61,789 nt of DNA from contig JAJVHV010000028.1 of NCBI GenBank assembly GCA_022072445.1, forward strand, positions 1 to 61,789, read 5' to 3'. Shown in pieces: positions 38,730 through 48,510 of the stretch. A program made the position numbers and the translations under genes. Below the pieces are notes generated by a model. That model saw nothing but the letters and a program-made list of their open reading frames with translations. It made no database searches and had not been told where the DNA came from. Numbering within the stretch: position 1 is the first letter of the stretch; each line of letters begins with the position of its first letter. Source of the stretch: Phycisphaerae bacterium (GTDB lineage: Bacteria; Planctomycetota; Phycisphaerae; UBA1845; Fen-1342).

Positions 38730-41465
38730 TCAGACCACCACCGTGCGGCTGTAGCGCGTCTTGGGCCACAGCAGCAGCGTGACCGCCAGCGAGCCGAACG
38801 CGGCCATCGGAATCAGCGGGATGGCCTTGCCCAAGTCGCGGAACTGATCCCACTCGCCGTCGTTCACCAGCAGCCGGACGCTCTCGGCCGACGGTCCGAC
38901 GACGAAAAACGCGCACGCCATTGCACAGATCGTGCCGACCAAGCCGCGCGCGAAGTGCGCGCCGCCGTCGTTCCGCCGCGAAAACGCCAGCCCGGCGCCG
39001 CCCACCACGATCGGGGCCAGCACCAGCAGCGGGTGAATCGCAAAGTCCTGCCGCTCGCCGTTTTTTAACAGCGTCAGCTTGCGATCGGCCAGCACAAAGC
39101 CGCTGCCGCGCCCGGACAGATCGACGGGGCGATCGACGCTGTAGGCCACGGCCAGCAGCACGCCGAAGAGCAGCAGCAGTTTTCCGACAAACGCCAGGCC
39201 CGCGTTCGCGGTCCGGCCGACGAATGAGGGCGCGGCCACGTCCATCTGCGGATTGGCTCGCGGCATCTGCACCGCGGACCTGCGCGAACCGCGCGAGGCT
39301 CCCGGACCGCGGAAGAATCCACAGACCAGGGAGACGACGACCGCGGCACTCAGCCCGAAGATCGCACCCGCCAGCTCTTCATCCTGCAGATTCTCGACGC
39401 TCATGAGCGTGATCATGCCGCCCGCCAGCGTCAACCCGGCCGACATCACCGCCCAGCGCATCGTCCCGCGCCACAACGGCAGACGATACTCCTGGAACGA
39501 CTTGATCAGCCAGAACGGCAGCCAGGCGACACCCGCGAACATGAAGAACATCAGCGGGGCAAACACTTCGTCGCTGCGCGGCTGGGCGATGACCAGCGCG
39601 AAAAAGCAACCCACCGCCGCGATCAGCGAAACCGTCGCCAGGATGCCCGATGCGAAACGCAGAACGGGGTTGCGCGGCTGCCGCGGCGCCTCGGCGGCCG
39701 GCTCGTCGTGCTCGTCACGAAAGCCCGCCTCGATCACCACGAACGGTCCATCCGTCGCCTTGCCCCGCCGATCGATCTCCGGCGCGGACGGAGCTGCTCC
39801 CGCGGCCGCCGGTCGCCCACCACCCGCCACACCCGTGGTACGCGGCGCGGCGCTCCGCGGCCACATGGCGGCGGCGGTCTGCGTGAGCAGCGACAACGCC
39901 GCGCACGCCCCGGCCGCGACCACGGGCTGCGTACGCGTCATGCCGCCGGCCACGAAGCCGATCACCGCCGGCCAGAAGGCTTCGCCCGCTTCGATGTGCC
40001 GCATGCGTCCCATGTCCATGCGGCGGCTCCAGTCACAGAGCACGATGGACGCCAGCATTGGGATGGCGAGCTTTTCCACGGTTCGCGCGTCGTCGGCGAT
40101 CGCGATGCCCGGAACCATGCAGATTGCGGCGATGATGCCGTAAGCCATGCGTTCGGTGAACCAGTTGGCCGCCAGCGTGTTGCGCAAGATCGCCAGATGC
40201 GCCAGAACAAGGCCGCCGGTCGCACCCGCCAGGTGGAACCAGATGCTGATCGGCGTCTCGGGCATGCGACCGCCGGCGACCATCCCCAGGACGATGGCAA
40301 CGGCCACGGACGTGGTCGCCAGCACAACTGCCTGCGAGGCCCGCGATCCGGCCGGAACGGGTGACGTCGCTGCGCCGCCGGCCATTGGAATCGGCGGCGG
40401 CGCCGGGCGGCCCGCATGCCGCGCTTCCGCGCCGGCCTTCTTTCCCGCGCGGCGTTCGATCCGCGCGACGCGCTTCTCGAGCCGCGCCGCCAGGCGGTCA
40501 GCCCGCTTCTGCAAGCGCTGCGGGAGCTGCCCCAACTCGGTCACGCGTGCGTCGAGCGCCGGGATGGGCGGCAGGGCCGGCGTCCGCGTCACCGTACGGT
40601 CGGGATCGCCCGTGTCCTCTTGACGTTGAATCGCCGAAAGCGAGGCCGGGTCGAAGCTGCTGACGCTCGTGGCCGGGTCGACGCGGCTCAGGACGGCGTC
40701 GACCATGTCGTTGACGTCCTGGAAGCGCTGCAAGGGGTCCTTGGCCAGCGCCCGTCCGATGACCGAGGCGAACGGCTCGGGCACGCCGGTGAGGTCGGGC
40801 TGCTCGCTGAGGTGCCGCATGAGGATTTCGCCCATGCTGCTGCCACTGAAGGGCAGGCGGCCGGTGAGAATCTCGAAGAGAATCACGCCCAAGGCGTAGA
40901 TGTCGATCGCCTTGGTATAGCTTCCTGAACCGATCTCGGGCGCCATGTAGTGCACGGTGCCCACGCTGACGGTCTGGCCGCTGTGCTTGCTGACCGAGAT
41001 GTGTTTGCTCAGACCGTAGTCGCCGATCTTCACGTAGCCGTCGTCATAGAAGATGTTGCCCGGCTTCAGATCGCGATGGACGATGCCGCGGTCGTGCAGA
41101 TAGCTCAGCCCCGCCGCGATGCCCTTCAGAAAGTACGCGGCCTTCTCCGGCGACATGCCCTGCGGATCGTTGTTGATCAGGTCGCGCAGCGACGGACCGC
41201 TGATGTACTCCATGACGACGAACGGGTCGCCCTGATCGGTCTTCTTGACGTCGTAGATCGTGATCAGATGCGGGCTCTTGAGGTTCATGACGTGGGCGAT
41301 CCCGCGCAGCTCGACCTCGGCGTTGTCGCGCAGGTACTTCAGCGCCACCTGCTTGCCCGAGTCGGTCAGCGCGTAATACACCTCGCCGAAACCGCCGCGA
41401 CCCACCGCCCGCTGGATGGTGTGTCCATCCAGCGGCCGATCACCATGTTTGAACGTGTAGGCCAC
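38730..41465 (-). CDS. Membrane Ser/Thr protein kinase with polytopic C-terminus
   Basis: A 911-residue protein. Kinase ~15-265: GRGGFGEVY, VALKYL, HRDLKPGN, then DYGLSK (DYG instead of DFG), and YMAPEIGSG. A K/R-rich segment with coiled-coil character follows near 315-350. From ~375 to the end there are about ten hydrophobic segments in two blocks, joined by a cytoplasmic Ala/Pro-rich loop. The start is GTG 41465, fixed by a perfect ggaggtg at 41471-41477. The FHA gene ends 98 bp upstream on the same strand, and the small membrane protein follows 20 bp downstream. Confidence 0.88.
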   Translation of the reverse strand: MAYTFKHGDRPLDGHTIQRAVGRGGFGEVYYALTDSGKQVALKYLRDNAEVELRGIAHVMNLKSPHLITIYDVKKTDQGDPFVVMEYISGPSLRDLINNDPQGMSPEKAAYFLKGIAAGLSYLHDRGIVHRDLKPGNIFYDDGYVKIGDYGLSKHISVSKHSGQTVSVGTVHYMAPEIGSGSYTKAIDIYALGVILFEILTGRLPFSGSSMGEILMRHLSEQPDLTGVPEPFASVIGRALAKDPLQRFQDVNDMVDAVLSRVDPATSVSSFDPASLSAIQRQEDTGDPDRTVTRTPALPPIPALDARVTELGQLPQRLQKRADRLAARLEKRVARIERRAGKKAGAEARHAGRPAPPPIPMAGGAATSPVPAGSRASQAVVLATTSVAVAIVLGMVAGGRMPETPISIWFHLAGATGGLVLAHLAILRNTLAANWFTERMAYGIIAAICMVPGIAIADDARTVEKLAIPMLASIVLCDWSRRMDMGRMRHIEAGEAFWPAVIGFVAGGMTRTQPVVAAGACAALSLLTQTAAAMWPRSAAPRTTGVAGGGRPAAAGAAPSAPEIDRRGKATDGPFVVIEAGFRDEHDEPAAEAPRQPRNPVLRFASGILATVSLIAAVGCFFALVIAQPRSDEVFAPLMFFMFAGVAWLPFWLIKSFQEYRLPLWRGTMRWAVMSAGLTLAGGMITLMSVENLQDEELAGAIFGLSAAVVVSLVCGFFRGPGASRGSRRSAVQMPRANPQMDVAAPSFVGRTANAGLAFVGKLLLLFGVLLAVAYSVDRPVDLSGRGSGFVLADRKLTLLKNGERQDFAIHPLLVLAPIVVGGAGLAFSRRNDGGAHFARGLVGTICAMACAFFVVGPSAESVRLLVNDGEWDQFRDLGKAIPLIPMAAFGSLAVTLLLWPKTRYSRTVVV

Positions 41466-41562
41466 GTCATCACCTCCGCGGTCTGCCTGGCCGGCACGGC
41501 CGCCACGCCGCCAACTTCAACACTCCAGCCTGCATGCTCCGTCGCGCGCCGGCATCTCCGCC

Positions 41563-43167
41563 TCAGGCGTGCTCCGGACGCCAGCGCACGTCGTACGCCT
41601 TCAGCGTCAGACGCACGTCGCCGAACTCCGACGTCGCGCCCATCGGCAACGGCCGCGCCTCCTGCGGGCGGTCGCCGCCATTCTGCGGCCGCAGCCGCAC
41701 GCTGTACTGCCCATCCCGGACGAACAGCACCAGCCGCGAGTCGCCCTCGCGCGTGCGGATGTGGCAGCTCGCGTCCGGGCCGATCAGGCACGTGTCGCGC
41801 AGCAGCACGACGCGGTCCACGTCCTGCGGCAGACGATAGCGGTCGCCGAACGTCAGCACCGCCGTTTCGCTCCGCTCGCTCGGCTTGCGGAACGTCAGTT
41901 TCGCACTGCCCAGCGTGATGCGGTCGCCGTCGCGCAGCAGCACGCGCGTCGCGCGGCGGCCGTTGACCGTCGTCGGCCCCAGCGCCGCGAGAAAATAGTC
42001 CTCGCCGTGCCGCACGATGTCGGCGTGATGCGATTGCAGATCAGCCGGAATCGGCACGTCGATGCTCTCCTCGCCGCCGGCGCGCCCGATGCGCACCAGA
42101 TCGCGCCGGTGCAGCACGCTGCTGCCCGTGCCGTCCACCAGCAGCAGCATCGGCGCGTCACCCGCCTCGCGGGCATCGCCGCCGGCGCCGAACGCGGCCA
42201 CGCGGACCGTATCATCGCCGCGCGCCGCGGCCGGCGGCATTCCAATTGCCGGCGTTTTTTCAAGCGGCACCACCAGACCCAGCGCCGAGGCCAGCAACGA
42301 TTCCTGTGCCTGCGCCGCCGCCGCAACCGCCTTCTGCGCGTCGCTGAGCCACCCGGCCCGGCGGCCGACCGAGTTCAGTCGCGCCAGGCACTCGCGCAGC
42401 GCGCCGAACTGAACGCCCGCCAGGTCACGCCCTGCCTGACCGACCAGCTCCGCCAGCGTGCGATACTCCCGGAGCGTCGCGTCCATCGCGTGCAGCGCGC
42501 CGCCCGCCGCCACCAGCCCCACAAACCGATCCAGCCGGCCCTCGACAAACCAGCGCTCCAGCGCCGTCCGATACGCCGACACCAGCTCCGACGCGAAGGA
42601 TTCCGTCGACGCGGTCCGCCCGTGGCGGCTGCGGGCTTCCTCCCAGAAGCGCAGCGCCGCGGAAACGTCCGACTTCTTCAGCGCCGCGCGGGCCTGCTCG
42701 ATCAACTGATCGCTGCGGCGCATCCGCAGATCGAGTTCGCTGGCCAGCGCCGCACGCCGGTCGTCGTCGGCCGGGACTTCGTCGAGCGCCACGCGGACGG
42801 AGTCGAGCTGCCCGGCCCGCAGCCGTGCCGCGGCCTTCTCAAAAGCATCCTCGCGCCGCGCCCGGCGACCCTGCTGCTCAGTCAGCATGTTCATCACGAC
42901 CTGCCGCAGCTCGCGCGCGTCGGGGCTCTCGCGACTCAGCGCCCCAAGCCGGTCGAGATCTTCCATCGCCTCGCGATATCGGCCGGCCTGAGCGTGCAGC
43001 CGGGCGCGCGCCAGCAGCGGCCGCGCCAGGTCGTCGCGAAGCGCGTCAAGACGGCGGTCGCCACGCAGCGCCGGGTCGATCGCGACGCGGTAGGCGTCGT
43101 CGATGCGGCCGTCGGCGAGAGCGGACTGTGCTGCCTGGACTTTGGAGCTGATTCCGCGGGCAAACAT
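41563..43167 (-). CDS. FHA-domain protein with helical N-terminus
   Basis: A 534-residue protein. The first ~260 residues are Ala/Arg/Leu-rich helical hairpins, TPR-like (ARPLLARARLHAQAGRYREAMEDLDRLG). Residues ~350-430 form an FHA domain: VRIGRAG, LQSHHADIVRHGEDYF and TTVNG, the phosphothreonine-reading residues. A second FHA-like block follows near 440-530 (TCLIGPDASCHIRT). It should bind phosphothreonine made by the adjacent kinase. The rhaB stop is 155 bp upstream. Confidence 0.85.
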   Translation of the reverse strand: MFARGISSKVQAAQSALADGRIDDAYRVAIDPALRGDRRLDALRDDLARPLLARARLHAQAGRYREAMEDLDRLGALSRESPDARELRQVVMNMLTEQQGRRARREDAFEKAAARLRAGQLDSVRVALDEVPADDDRRAALASELDLRMRRSDQLIEQARAALKKSDVSAALRFWEEARSRHGRTASTESFASELVSAYRTALERWFVEGRLDRFVGLVAAGGALHAMDATLREYRTLAELVGQAGRDLAGVQFGALRECLARLNSVGRRAGWLSDAQKAVAAAAQAQESLLASALGLVVPLEKTPAIGMPPAAARGDDTVRVAAFGAGGDAREAGDAPMLLLVDGTGSSVLHRRDLVRIGRAGGEESIDVPIPADLQSHHADIVRHGEDYFLAALGPTTVNGRRATRVLLRDGDRITLGSAKLTFRKPSERSETAVLTFGDRYRLPQDVDRVVLLRDTCLIGPDASCHIRTREGDSRLVLFVRDGQYSVRLRPQNGGDRPQEARPLPMGATSEFGDVRLTLKAYDVRWRPEHA

Positions 43168-43322
43168 CGGGCCCTCTTACGCGTTCGAAAGGCACGTGTG
43201 CGTCACTCGCACCGTAGTTATCCGAAACGTATTCGTCGGCCCGGCCCGGATATTGCTTGCCACTCAACCCCACTATCCAAAGCCCGAGCGGCCGAAATCG
43301 CAACCACCTTCGGACGCAGAAC

Positions 43323-44825
43323 TTACGACTCGTCCCACCCCGCCGCAGCCAGCGCCGACCGATATTCCGGGATTCGCGCCGCCGCCCGGTCCCACGGACC
43401 GCGATCACCGGGTTCATGCCGCTCCAGCGGAAACGAGTTTGCAATGATCCGCCGGCCGTGCTCCCGCGAGCGGATCGCACCCCGCGCCATCCCTTGCGCC
43501 AGCAGGTTCCCGATCGCCGTCGCCTCGTGCGGACCGGCGACGACGCGGCGGCCCGTGGCGTCCGCGACCCATTGGTTCAGCAGCCCGTTGCGACTCCCGC
43601 CGCCGACGATGTGAATCACGTCGATCGGGCGATTGCCGAGCCGCTGAGCCGTCTCGATCACCGTCCGATACTTCAGCGCCAGACTCTCCATGATGCAGCG
43701 GATGAGTTGTCCCTTCGACTGCGGCGGCGGTTGCCGCGAGCGTGTGCACCATGCCCGGATGCGCGCCGGCATGTCCCCCGGGTCCGCGAAGACCGGATCA
43801 TCCGGCTCGATGAGTGCGGCGAAGGGCGCAGCGCCCTGCGCCAGCGCCGCGAACTGCATCGCGTCGACCGCTTCCCCCTGCCCCGCCCAGGTGCGCTGGC
43901 ACTCCTGGAGCAACCACAATCCCGCGACGTTGGTCAGGAATCGCACCGTCCCGCAGATTCCGCCTTCGTTCGTGAAATTCGCCGCCAGCGAATCGGGCGT
44001 CTTGATGGCCCGCGGCAGCTCCAGCCCCATCGGCGACCAGGTGCCCGAGCTGATATAGGCCCAGTTCTCGCCTTCGGCCGGCACGGCCGTCACCGCCGAG
44101 GCGGTGTCGTGGCTGCCGGGCGCGACGACACGCGTCGGCGACAGGCCGCACTCGCGCGCGATGTCGTCGCGCAGCGCACCGACTTCCGTCGCCGGCTCGG
44201 CCACCGGCGGCATGATCCGCGCCGGAATATCCAGCCGGCGCAGGAGTTCGGCGTCCCAGCACCGCGCGGTGGTGTCGTAAAGCTGCGACGTGCTGGCGAT
44301 CGTGTATTCGCTGCGGGCCACGCCCGTCAGAAAGTAGTTCATCAGGTCCGGCATGAAGAGCAGCGTGCCCGCCGCGTCGAGCAGCCCGCCGGCGCGGCGT
44401 TCGGCGACGAGCTGATAGATCGTGTTGAACGGCATGAATTGAATGCCGGTGCGCGCGTAGATATCGGCCCGCGGCACGCGCCGCAGCGTCTCATCCATCG
44501 CTACGCGGTTTCGCGGGTCGCGGTAGTGCCGCGGAACGCCCAGCAGCTCGCCCCCCGGCGAGAGGAGCCCGTAATCGACGCCCCACGTGTCAATCCCGAT
44601 CGCGTCGAGCTGCGGCTGCTCCGCGGCGCACTTCGCCAGGCCGCTGCGAACCTCCTCAAACAGGCGCAGAACGTCCCAGTGCAGGCCGTCGAGCAGCCGC
44701 ACGGGCCCATTAGCGAATCGATGAACTTCCTGCAATTGCAGCCGGTCGTCGGCCAGCCGGCCGAGCAGCAGGCGCCCCCCGGACGCGCCGAGGTCGATTG
44801 CCAGATAGGACGAGGCGGGCTTCAT
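43323..44825 (-). CDS. rhaB: Rhamnulokinase
   Basis: A 500-residue cytosolic FGGY-family sugar kinase. It phosphorylates L-rhamnulose, the product of rhaI. LAIDLGASGGRLLLG (phosphate 1 motif), DAIGIDTWGVDYGLL, APGSHDTASAVTAVP, AYISSGTWSPMGLEL and HIVGGGSRNGLLNQWVADATG are all standard. ATG 44825. The DEAD-box helicase ends 42 bp upstream on the same strand, but the two are functionally unrelated. Related L-fuculose use is possible. No rhaD aldolase in the window. Confidence 0.93.
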   Translation of the reverse strand: MKPASSYLAIDLGASGGRLLLGRLADDRLQLQEVHRFANGPVRLLDGLHWDVLRLFEEVRSGLAKCAAEQPQLDAIGIDTWGVDYGLLSPGGELLGVPRHYRDPRNRVAMDETLRRVPRADIYARTGIQFMPFNTIYQLVAERRAGGLLDAAGTLLFMPDLMNYFLTGVARSEYTIASTSQLYDTTARCWDAELLRRLDIPARIMPPVAEPATEVGALRDDIARECGLSPTRVVAPGSHDTASAVTAVPAEGENWAYISSGTWSPMGLELPRAIKTPDSLAANFTNEGGICGTVRFLTNVAGLWLLQECQRTWAGQGEAVDAMQFAALAQGAAPFAALIEPDDPVFADPGDMPARIRAWCTRSRQPPPQSKGQLIRCIMESLALKYRTVIETAQRLGNRPIDVIHIVGGGSRNGLLNQWVADATGRRVVAGPHEATAIGNLLAQGMARGAIRSREHGRRIIANSFPLERHEPGDRGPWDRAAARIPEYRSALAAAGWDES

Positions 44826-44866
44826 CTCAGTGTCGGTCCGCGGCGCGCGGTCTTCGACGCGGCCCG

Positions 44867-46414
44867 TCAGGGGAAGCGCCGAAGCCGCTTGCTGGAGCGA
44901 AAGCGGCTGCCGAGCGTGCGGCGGATCGGGCGCAGGCCCAGCGACTCGAAGACATCATCGCGGCGGAGCGCCTCGGTCAGGCGCGAGCCGGCGCGGGCCG
45001 CTTCGGGCTCGGCGGCGGGCAGCAGAGCCCCGGCCTCGTCGCCGCGCGGCTTGTGGTCGGGCGCGCGGCGCCCGTGCCCGCGCTCGCCGTGCTCGCGATG
45101 GGCGTGGTCGCGCCGGACAACCCACGGCCCTTCCAGCCGCGGCAACTCCTTGTTGATGTGCATCTCGATCGCCGTCAGCATCTTGCCCTGGTCGGGCGAG
45201 ACCAGCGTGACCGCAAATCCGCTGCGCCCCATCCGCGCCGTGCGGCCCACGCGATGCACGTAAACCGACGGATCCTGCGGAACGTCGTAGTTCACGATGT
45301 GCGACACTTCCATCACGTCGATGCCGCGCGAGGCCAGATCGGTCGCCACCAGCACCTGAATCTGGGCGGTGCGAAAACTCTCCATGACGCGCTCTCGCCG
45401 ATTCTGCATCAGGTCGCCGTGAATCTCTTTACACTTCACGCCGGCTTCCTTGAGCCGCTTGCCGATCCGCTGCGCGCCGGCTTTCGTGTTCGTGAAGACG
45501 ATCGCCAACGTCGGGTTCTCATGCTTGAGAAAACCGAGCAGCGTCGGAAACTTGTCGTGCGGATCGACCGTCACAAAGCCTTGCTCGATCGACTCGACCG
45601 TCAGCACGTCGCGCGAAACGTTCACCTCCACCGGTTCGCGCATGAACGACTTCGCCAGCTTGCGAATCTCCTCGTCCAGCGTCGCCGACACGAAAATCGT
45701 CTGCCGCTCCGCCGATATGTCACGCAGAATGCGGCGGATGTCGTCGCGAAAACCGATGTCCAGCATGCGGTCCACTTCATCGAGCACCGCGATGCGCACG
45801 CCCCCGAGATTGAGGTTGCCGCGCCGCATCATGTCGAGGATGCGGCCCGGCGTCCCGATCACGACCTCCGGGTGCTTCTCCATCTGCTTGACCTGCGTGC
45901 TGATCCGCCGGCCGCCATAGAACAGCGCGACCTTCAGCGGATGACGCTTGCCGAGCTGGCTGAAATGTTCGTCGACCTGCATCGCCAGCTCGCGCGTCGG
46001 CACCAGCACCAGCGCCTGGACCCCGCCACCCACCGCCGTCCGTTGCAGGATGGGCAGCGCGAAGGCGGCGGTCTTGCCGGTGCCGGTCTTGGCAAGGCCG
46101 ATGCAATCCTTGCCCTGCAGGGCAACGGGGATGAGGGCGTGCTGGATTTCGGTCGGCGTGTGAAAGCCGAGTTCATCCAGGCCGTCGAGGAGCGACTGCT
46201 GAAGGCCCAGCGCTCGAAACGTGGGAACCGGGCCGGCGGACTCTGGCGCGTGCGCAGCGGCTTCGGGAATCGGCCCTGCGGCTTCGGCCGCCGGGGTGAG
46301 CGGGTCAGCGTCGGGTGCGTCGGGCGGGACAGGCGATCGGGGACGGCGTATTTTCTGGGTCAATTTGGCTCTTGATCGTTCGATTGCGATACTCGTCGCG
46401 GAAGCTCCCGACAC
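44867..46414 (-). CDS. DEAD-box RNA helicase (motif II DEVD)
   Basis: A 515-residue RNA helicase. Residues 1-65 are a Pro/Ala-rich leader. Q motif F-x-x-LGLQQSLLDGL with GFHTPTEIQ. Motif I AKTGTGKT. Ia PTRELA. II is DEVD rather than DEAD. III SAT. V ATDLASRGID. VI HRVGRTARMG. The C-terminal ~120 residues are His/Arg-rich (HAHREHGERGHGRR) and basic, typical of RNA-binding tails. DEVD retains both metal-binding acids, so activity is expected. The start is GTG 46414, the only start before the domain, with aaggg upstream. Confidence 0.92.
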   Translation of the reverse strand: MSGASATSIAIERSRAKLTQKIRRPRSPVPPDAPDADPLTPAAEAAGPIPEAAAHAPESAGPVPTFRALGLQQSLLDGLDELGFHTPTEIQHALIPVALQGKDCIGLAKTGTGKTAAFALPILQRTAVGGGVQALVLVPTRELAMQVDEHFSQLGKRHPLKVALFYGGRRISTQVKQMEKHPEVVIGTPGRILDMMRRGNLNLGGVRIAVLDEVDRMLDIGFRDDIRRILRDISAERQTIFVSATLDEEIRKLAKSFMREPVEVNVSRDVLTVESIEQGFVTVDPHDKFPTLLGFLKHENPTLAIVFTNTKAGAQRIGKRLKEAGVKCKEIHGDLMQNRRERVMESFRTAQIQVLVATDLASRGIDVMEVSHIVNYDVPQDPSVYVHRVGRTARMGRSGFAVTLVSPDQGKMLTAIEMHINKELPRLEGPWVVRRDHAHREHGERGHGRRAPDHKPRGDEAGALLPAAEPEAARAGSRLTEALRRDDVFESLGLRPIRRTLGSRFRSSKRLRRFP

Positions 46415-46541
46415 CGCATGGAGCCCTTGCTCGCCGCGGCCCGGGTCGCTGGAACCACTAATCTAAGCGTTATCCGAACGGCTGCAAGCGCGAATCGCAC
46501 TCGCCGCGAGCGGGCGCGGTGCCTTCGGGGCCCGATGACGG

Positions 46542-46778
46542 TCACGTACCACGGCCGAACGCGGTCAGCGGTCCCGCCGGCGAATTCAGCCACGCGTCGC
46601 GCTCTTCGTCGTAGCGCTTGAGGATCGGCGGCTCGAACGGCGGGTCGGTTGTGTTCAGCCGCTGCGCCGCGTCGGCGCCGATGAATCGCGCGTCGTTGTC
46701 GGCTGGGTCGTTGGCGAGGATGGCGCGCGCCGCCCGAAAGCGGTTCGAGTACCTTCTGGATGCCCTGAGACGTGTCAC
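46542..46778 (-). CDS. Possible remnant of an unknown gene
   Basis: A 78-residue frame whose last ~60 residues (RFRAARAILANDPADNDAR, then LNTTDPPFEPPILKRYDEER) look coding. The first residues look like another frame. A nearby frame starting at ATG 46794 (MIGAGRDTSQGIQKVLEPLS) also looks coding for ~20 residues. A single frameshift would join them. It probably represents a decayed or frameshifted gene. Function unknown. Confidence 0.3.
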   Translation of the reverse strand: MTRLRASRRYSNRFRAARAILANDPADNDARFIGADAAQRLNTTDPPFEPPILKRYDEERDAWLNSPAGPLTAFGRGT

Positions 46779-46790
46779 GACCTGCCCCGA

Positions 46791-46898
46791 TCATCGCGAG
46801 GCCAGCACCGACAGCGTCGATGCGGCCGCCTCTGTCGTGTCACCCCTTTGTTGAGTCCCGCTGTGACTGGTCTGCGAGCGGCCTGATTCTGCGGACAT
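46791..46898 (-). CDS. Candidate 35-residue small protein
   Basis: ATG 46898 is preceded six bases away by a perfect ggagg. The frame encodes a hydrophilic MSAESGRSQTSHSGTQQRG... and stops in an atga that is also the start of the next frame at 46794. The ribosome site and stop-start overlap suggest a real small open frame or a decayed gene leader. Low confidence. Confidence 0.3.
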   Translation of the reverse strand: MSAESGRSQTSHSGTQQRGDTTEAAASTLSVLASR

Positions 46899-47060
46899 GG
46901 GCCACCTCCGGCTCGTCGGAGATTGTACGTTGTGACCGAAGCCGATGAAAGCACGCCAAGCCCTGAGCGACGCAGGCGAAACGCGTTCCCAGCCGGGCGG
47001 GCCCAAAGTCGTGTGGATGTCTTGGCGAACGTCGCTGGCGTTCGCGGGGGAGCGGGGTGC

Positions 47061-47745
47061 GATGCTCCGAGTTCGAAGGCGCACTCCGTCCGGACCCCTC
47101 CCTCACGGTCGGGGCTCGGTTGGGCGCGCCCTTCGTGGTCGGGGCGCGGCTGGGCGCGGCGTGCGATGCTCCGAGTTCGAAGGCGCACTCCGTCCGGACC
47201 CCTCCCTCACGGTCGGGGCTCGGCTGGGCGCGCCCTTCACGGTCGGGGCTCGGTTGGGCGCGCCCTTCGTGGTCGGGGCTCGGCCGGGCGCGGCGTGCGA
47301 TGCTCCGAGTTCGAAGGCGCACTTCGTCTGGACCCCTCCCTCACGGTCGGGGCTCGGCCGGGCGCGCCCTCCGTGGTCGGGGCTCGGCCGGGCGCGGCGT
47401 GCGATGCTCCGAGTTCGAAGGCGCACTCCGTCCGGACCCCTCCCTCACGGTCGGGGCTCGGCTGGGAGCGGCGTGCGATGCTCCGAGTTCGAAGGCGCAC
47501 TCCGTCCGGACCCCTCCCTCACGGTCGGGGCTCGGCTGGGCGCGCCCTTCGTGGTCGGGGCTCGGTTGGGCGCGCCCTTCTTGGTCGACGCTCGGCTGGG
47601 AGCGGCGTGCGATGCTCCGAGTTCGAAGGCGCACTCCGTCCGGACCCCTCCCTCACGGTCGGGGCTCGGCTGGGCGCGCCCTTCACGGTCGGGGCTCGGC
47701 TGGGCGCGCCCTTCGCGGTCGGGGCGCGGCTGGGGACGCGAATTG
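47061..47745. repeat. Nested tandem array: 74-bp core plus 0-2 copies of a 30-bp unit
   Basis: The phrase gatgctccgagttcgaaggc recurs at 47061, 47165, 47299, 47403, 47477 and 47611. The spacings are 104, 134, 104, 74 and 134 bp, exactly 74 + 0, 1 or 2 x 30. The 30-bp unit is tcggggctcggctgggcgcg followed by cccttcgtgg, and its relatives occur at 15.9 kb and 17.8 kb. Several frames stay open throughout, which creates misleading long frames on both strands. There is no gene here. Confidence 0.93.
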
Positions 47746-47769
47746 AGGTTCGACTCGAAAGCCCGGTCG

Positions 47770-48510
47770 CTACTTCTTCGACGACATCTTCGCCAGCAGC
47801 CGCAGAATCTCCAGGTACAGCCACACCAGCGTCACCATCAGCCCGAACGACGCGTACCACTCCATGTATTTGGGCGCCCCGCGGCGTACGCCGTTTTCGA
47901 TCAGGTCGAAATCCAGCACCAGGTTCAAGGCGGCGATGCCGACCACGATCAGGCTGAAGGCGATGCCCATCGGACCGGCGCTGTGGATCAGAGGCACCGT
48001 GACGCCAAACAGATTGCAGACGATCGAGACCACGTAATACAGCGCGATCGCCCCGGTCGCGGCGAACACGCCCAGCTTGAAATTCTCCGTCGCGCGGATC
48101 AGCCCCGACGTGTACGCCACCAGCAGGCAGCCCATCGTACCAAACGTGAGCGAGATCGCCGGAATGACGATGCCCGGAAACCTCGCCTCGAACATCGCCG
48201 AAATGCCGCCCAGCGCCAGCCCCTCGAGCACCGCGTAAATCGGCGCGGTGATGGGCGCGCTGGTCATGCTGAAGCTGGTAATCATCGCGACGATAAACCC
48301 GGCCAGGGCGCCGCCGATCATCCACGGCTGCGCCGCGGCGAAACCCGCCGCGTAAAACCGCTGCCACGTAAACGCCGCGGCGAGCACGCACAGACCGAGC
48401 AGGATGGCGGTCTTGTTGATCGTGCCCTGCAACGTCATCACGTCGCCTTCGCGTGTGACGGAAAGGCCGTCAAACGTCTTTTCGTTCAGCGTGGGGTTGC
48501 CGCTCCGCAT
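47770..48510 (-). CDS. Bax inhibitor-1/YccA-like membrane protein
   Basis: A 246-residue integral membrane protein with seven hydrophobic segments. MRSGNPTLNEKTF at the start is typical of the family's N-terminus, and APIYAVLEGLALGGISAMFEA is the conserved core. The related YbhL/YetJ proteins act as pH-sensitive calcium leaks. The start is ATG 48510 with gggaga upstream. The 3' end abuts the tandem array. PEP-CTERM genes lie upstream on the same strand. Confidence 0.9.
   Translation of the reverse strand: MRSGNPTLNEKTFDGLSVTREGDVMTLQGTINKTAILLGLCVLAAAFTWQRFYAAGFAAAQPWMIGGALAGFIVAMITSFSMTSAPITAPIYAVLEGLALGGISAMFEARFPGIVIPAISLTFGTMGCLLVAYTSGLIRATENFKLGVFAATGAIALYYVVSIVCNLFGVTVPLIHSAGPMGIAFSLIVVGIAALNLVLDFDLIENGVRRGAPKYMEWYASFGLMVTLVWLYLEILRLLAKMSSKK

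Noticed and set aside
41569-43614. 681-residue plus-strand frame
   Set aside because: Antisense of the FHA gene, Arg/His/Gln-rich without domains.
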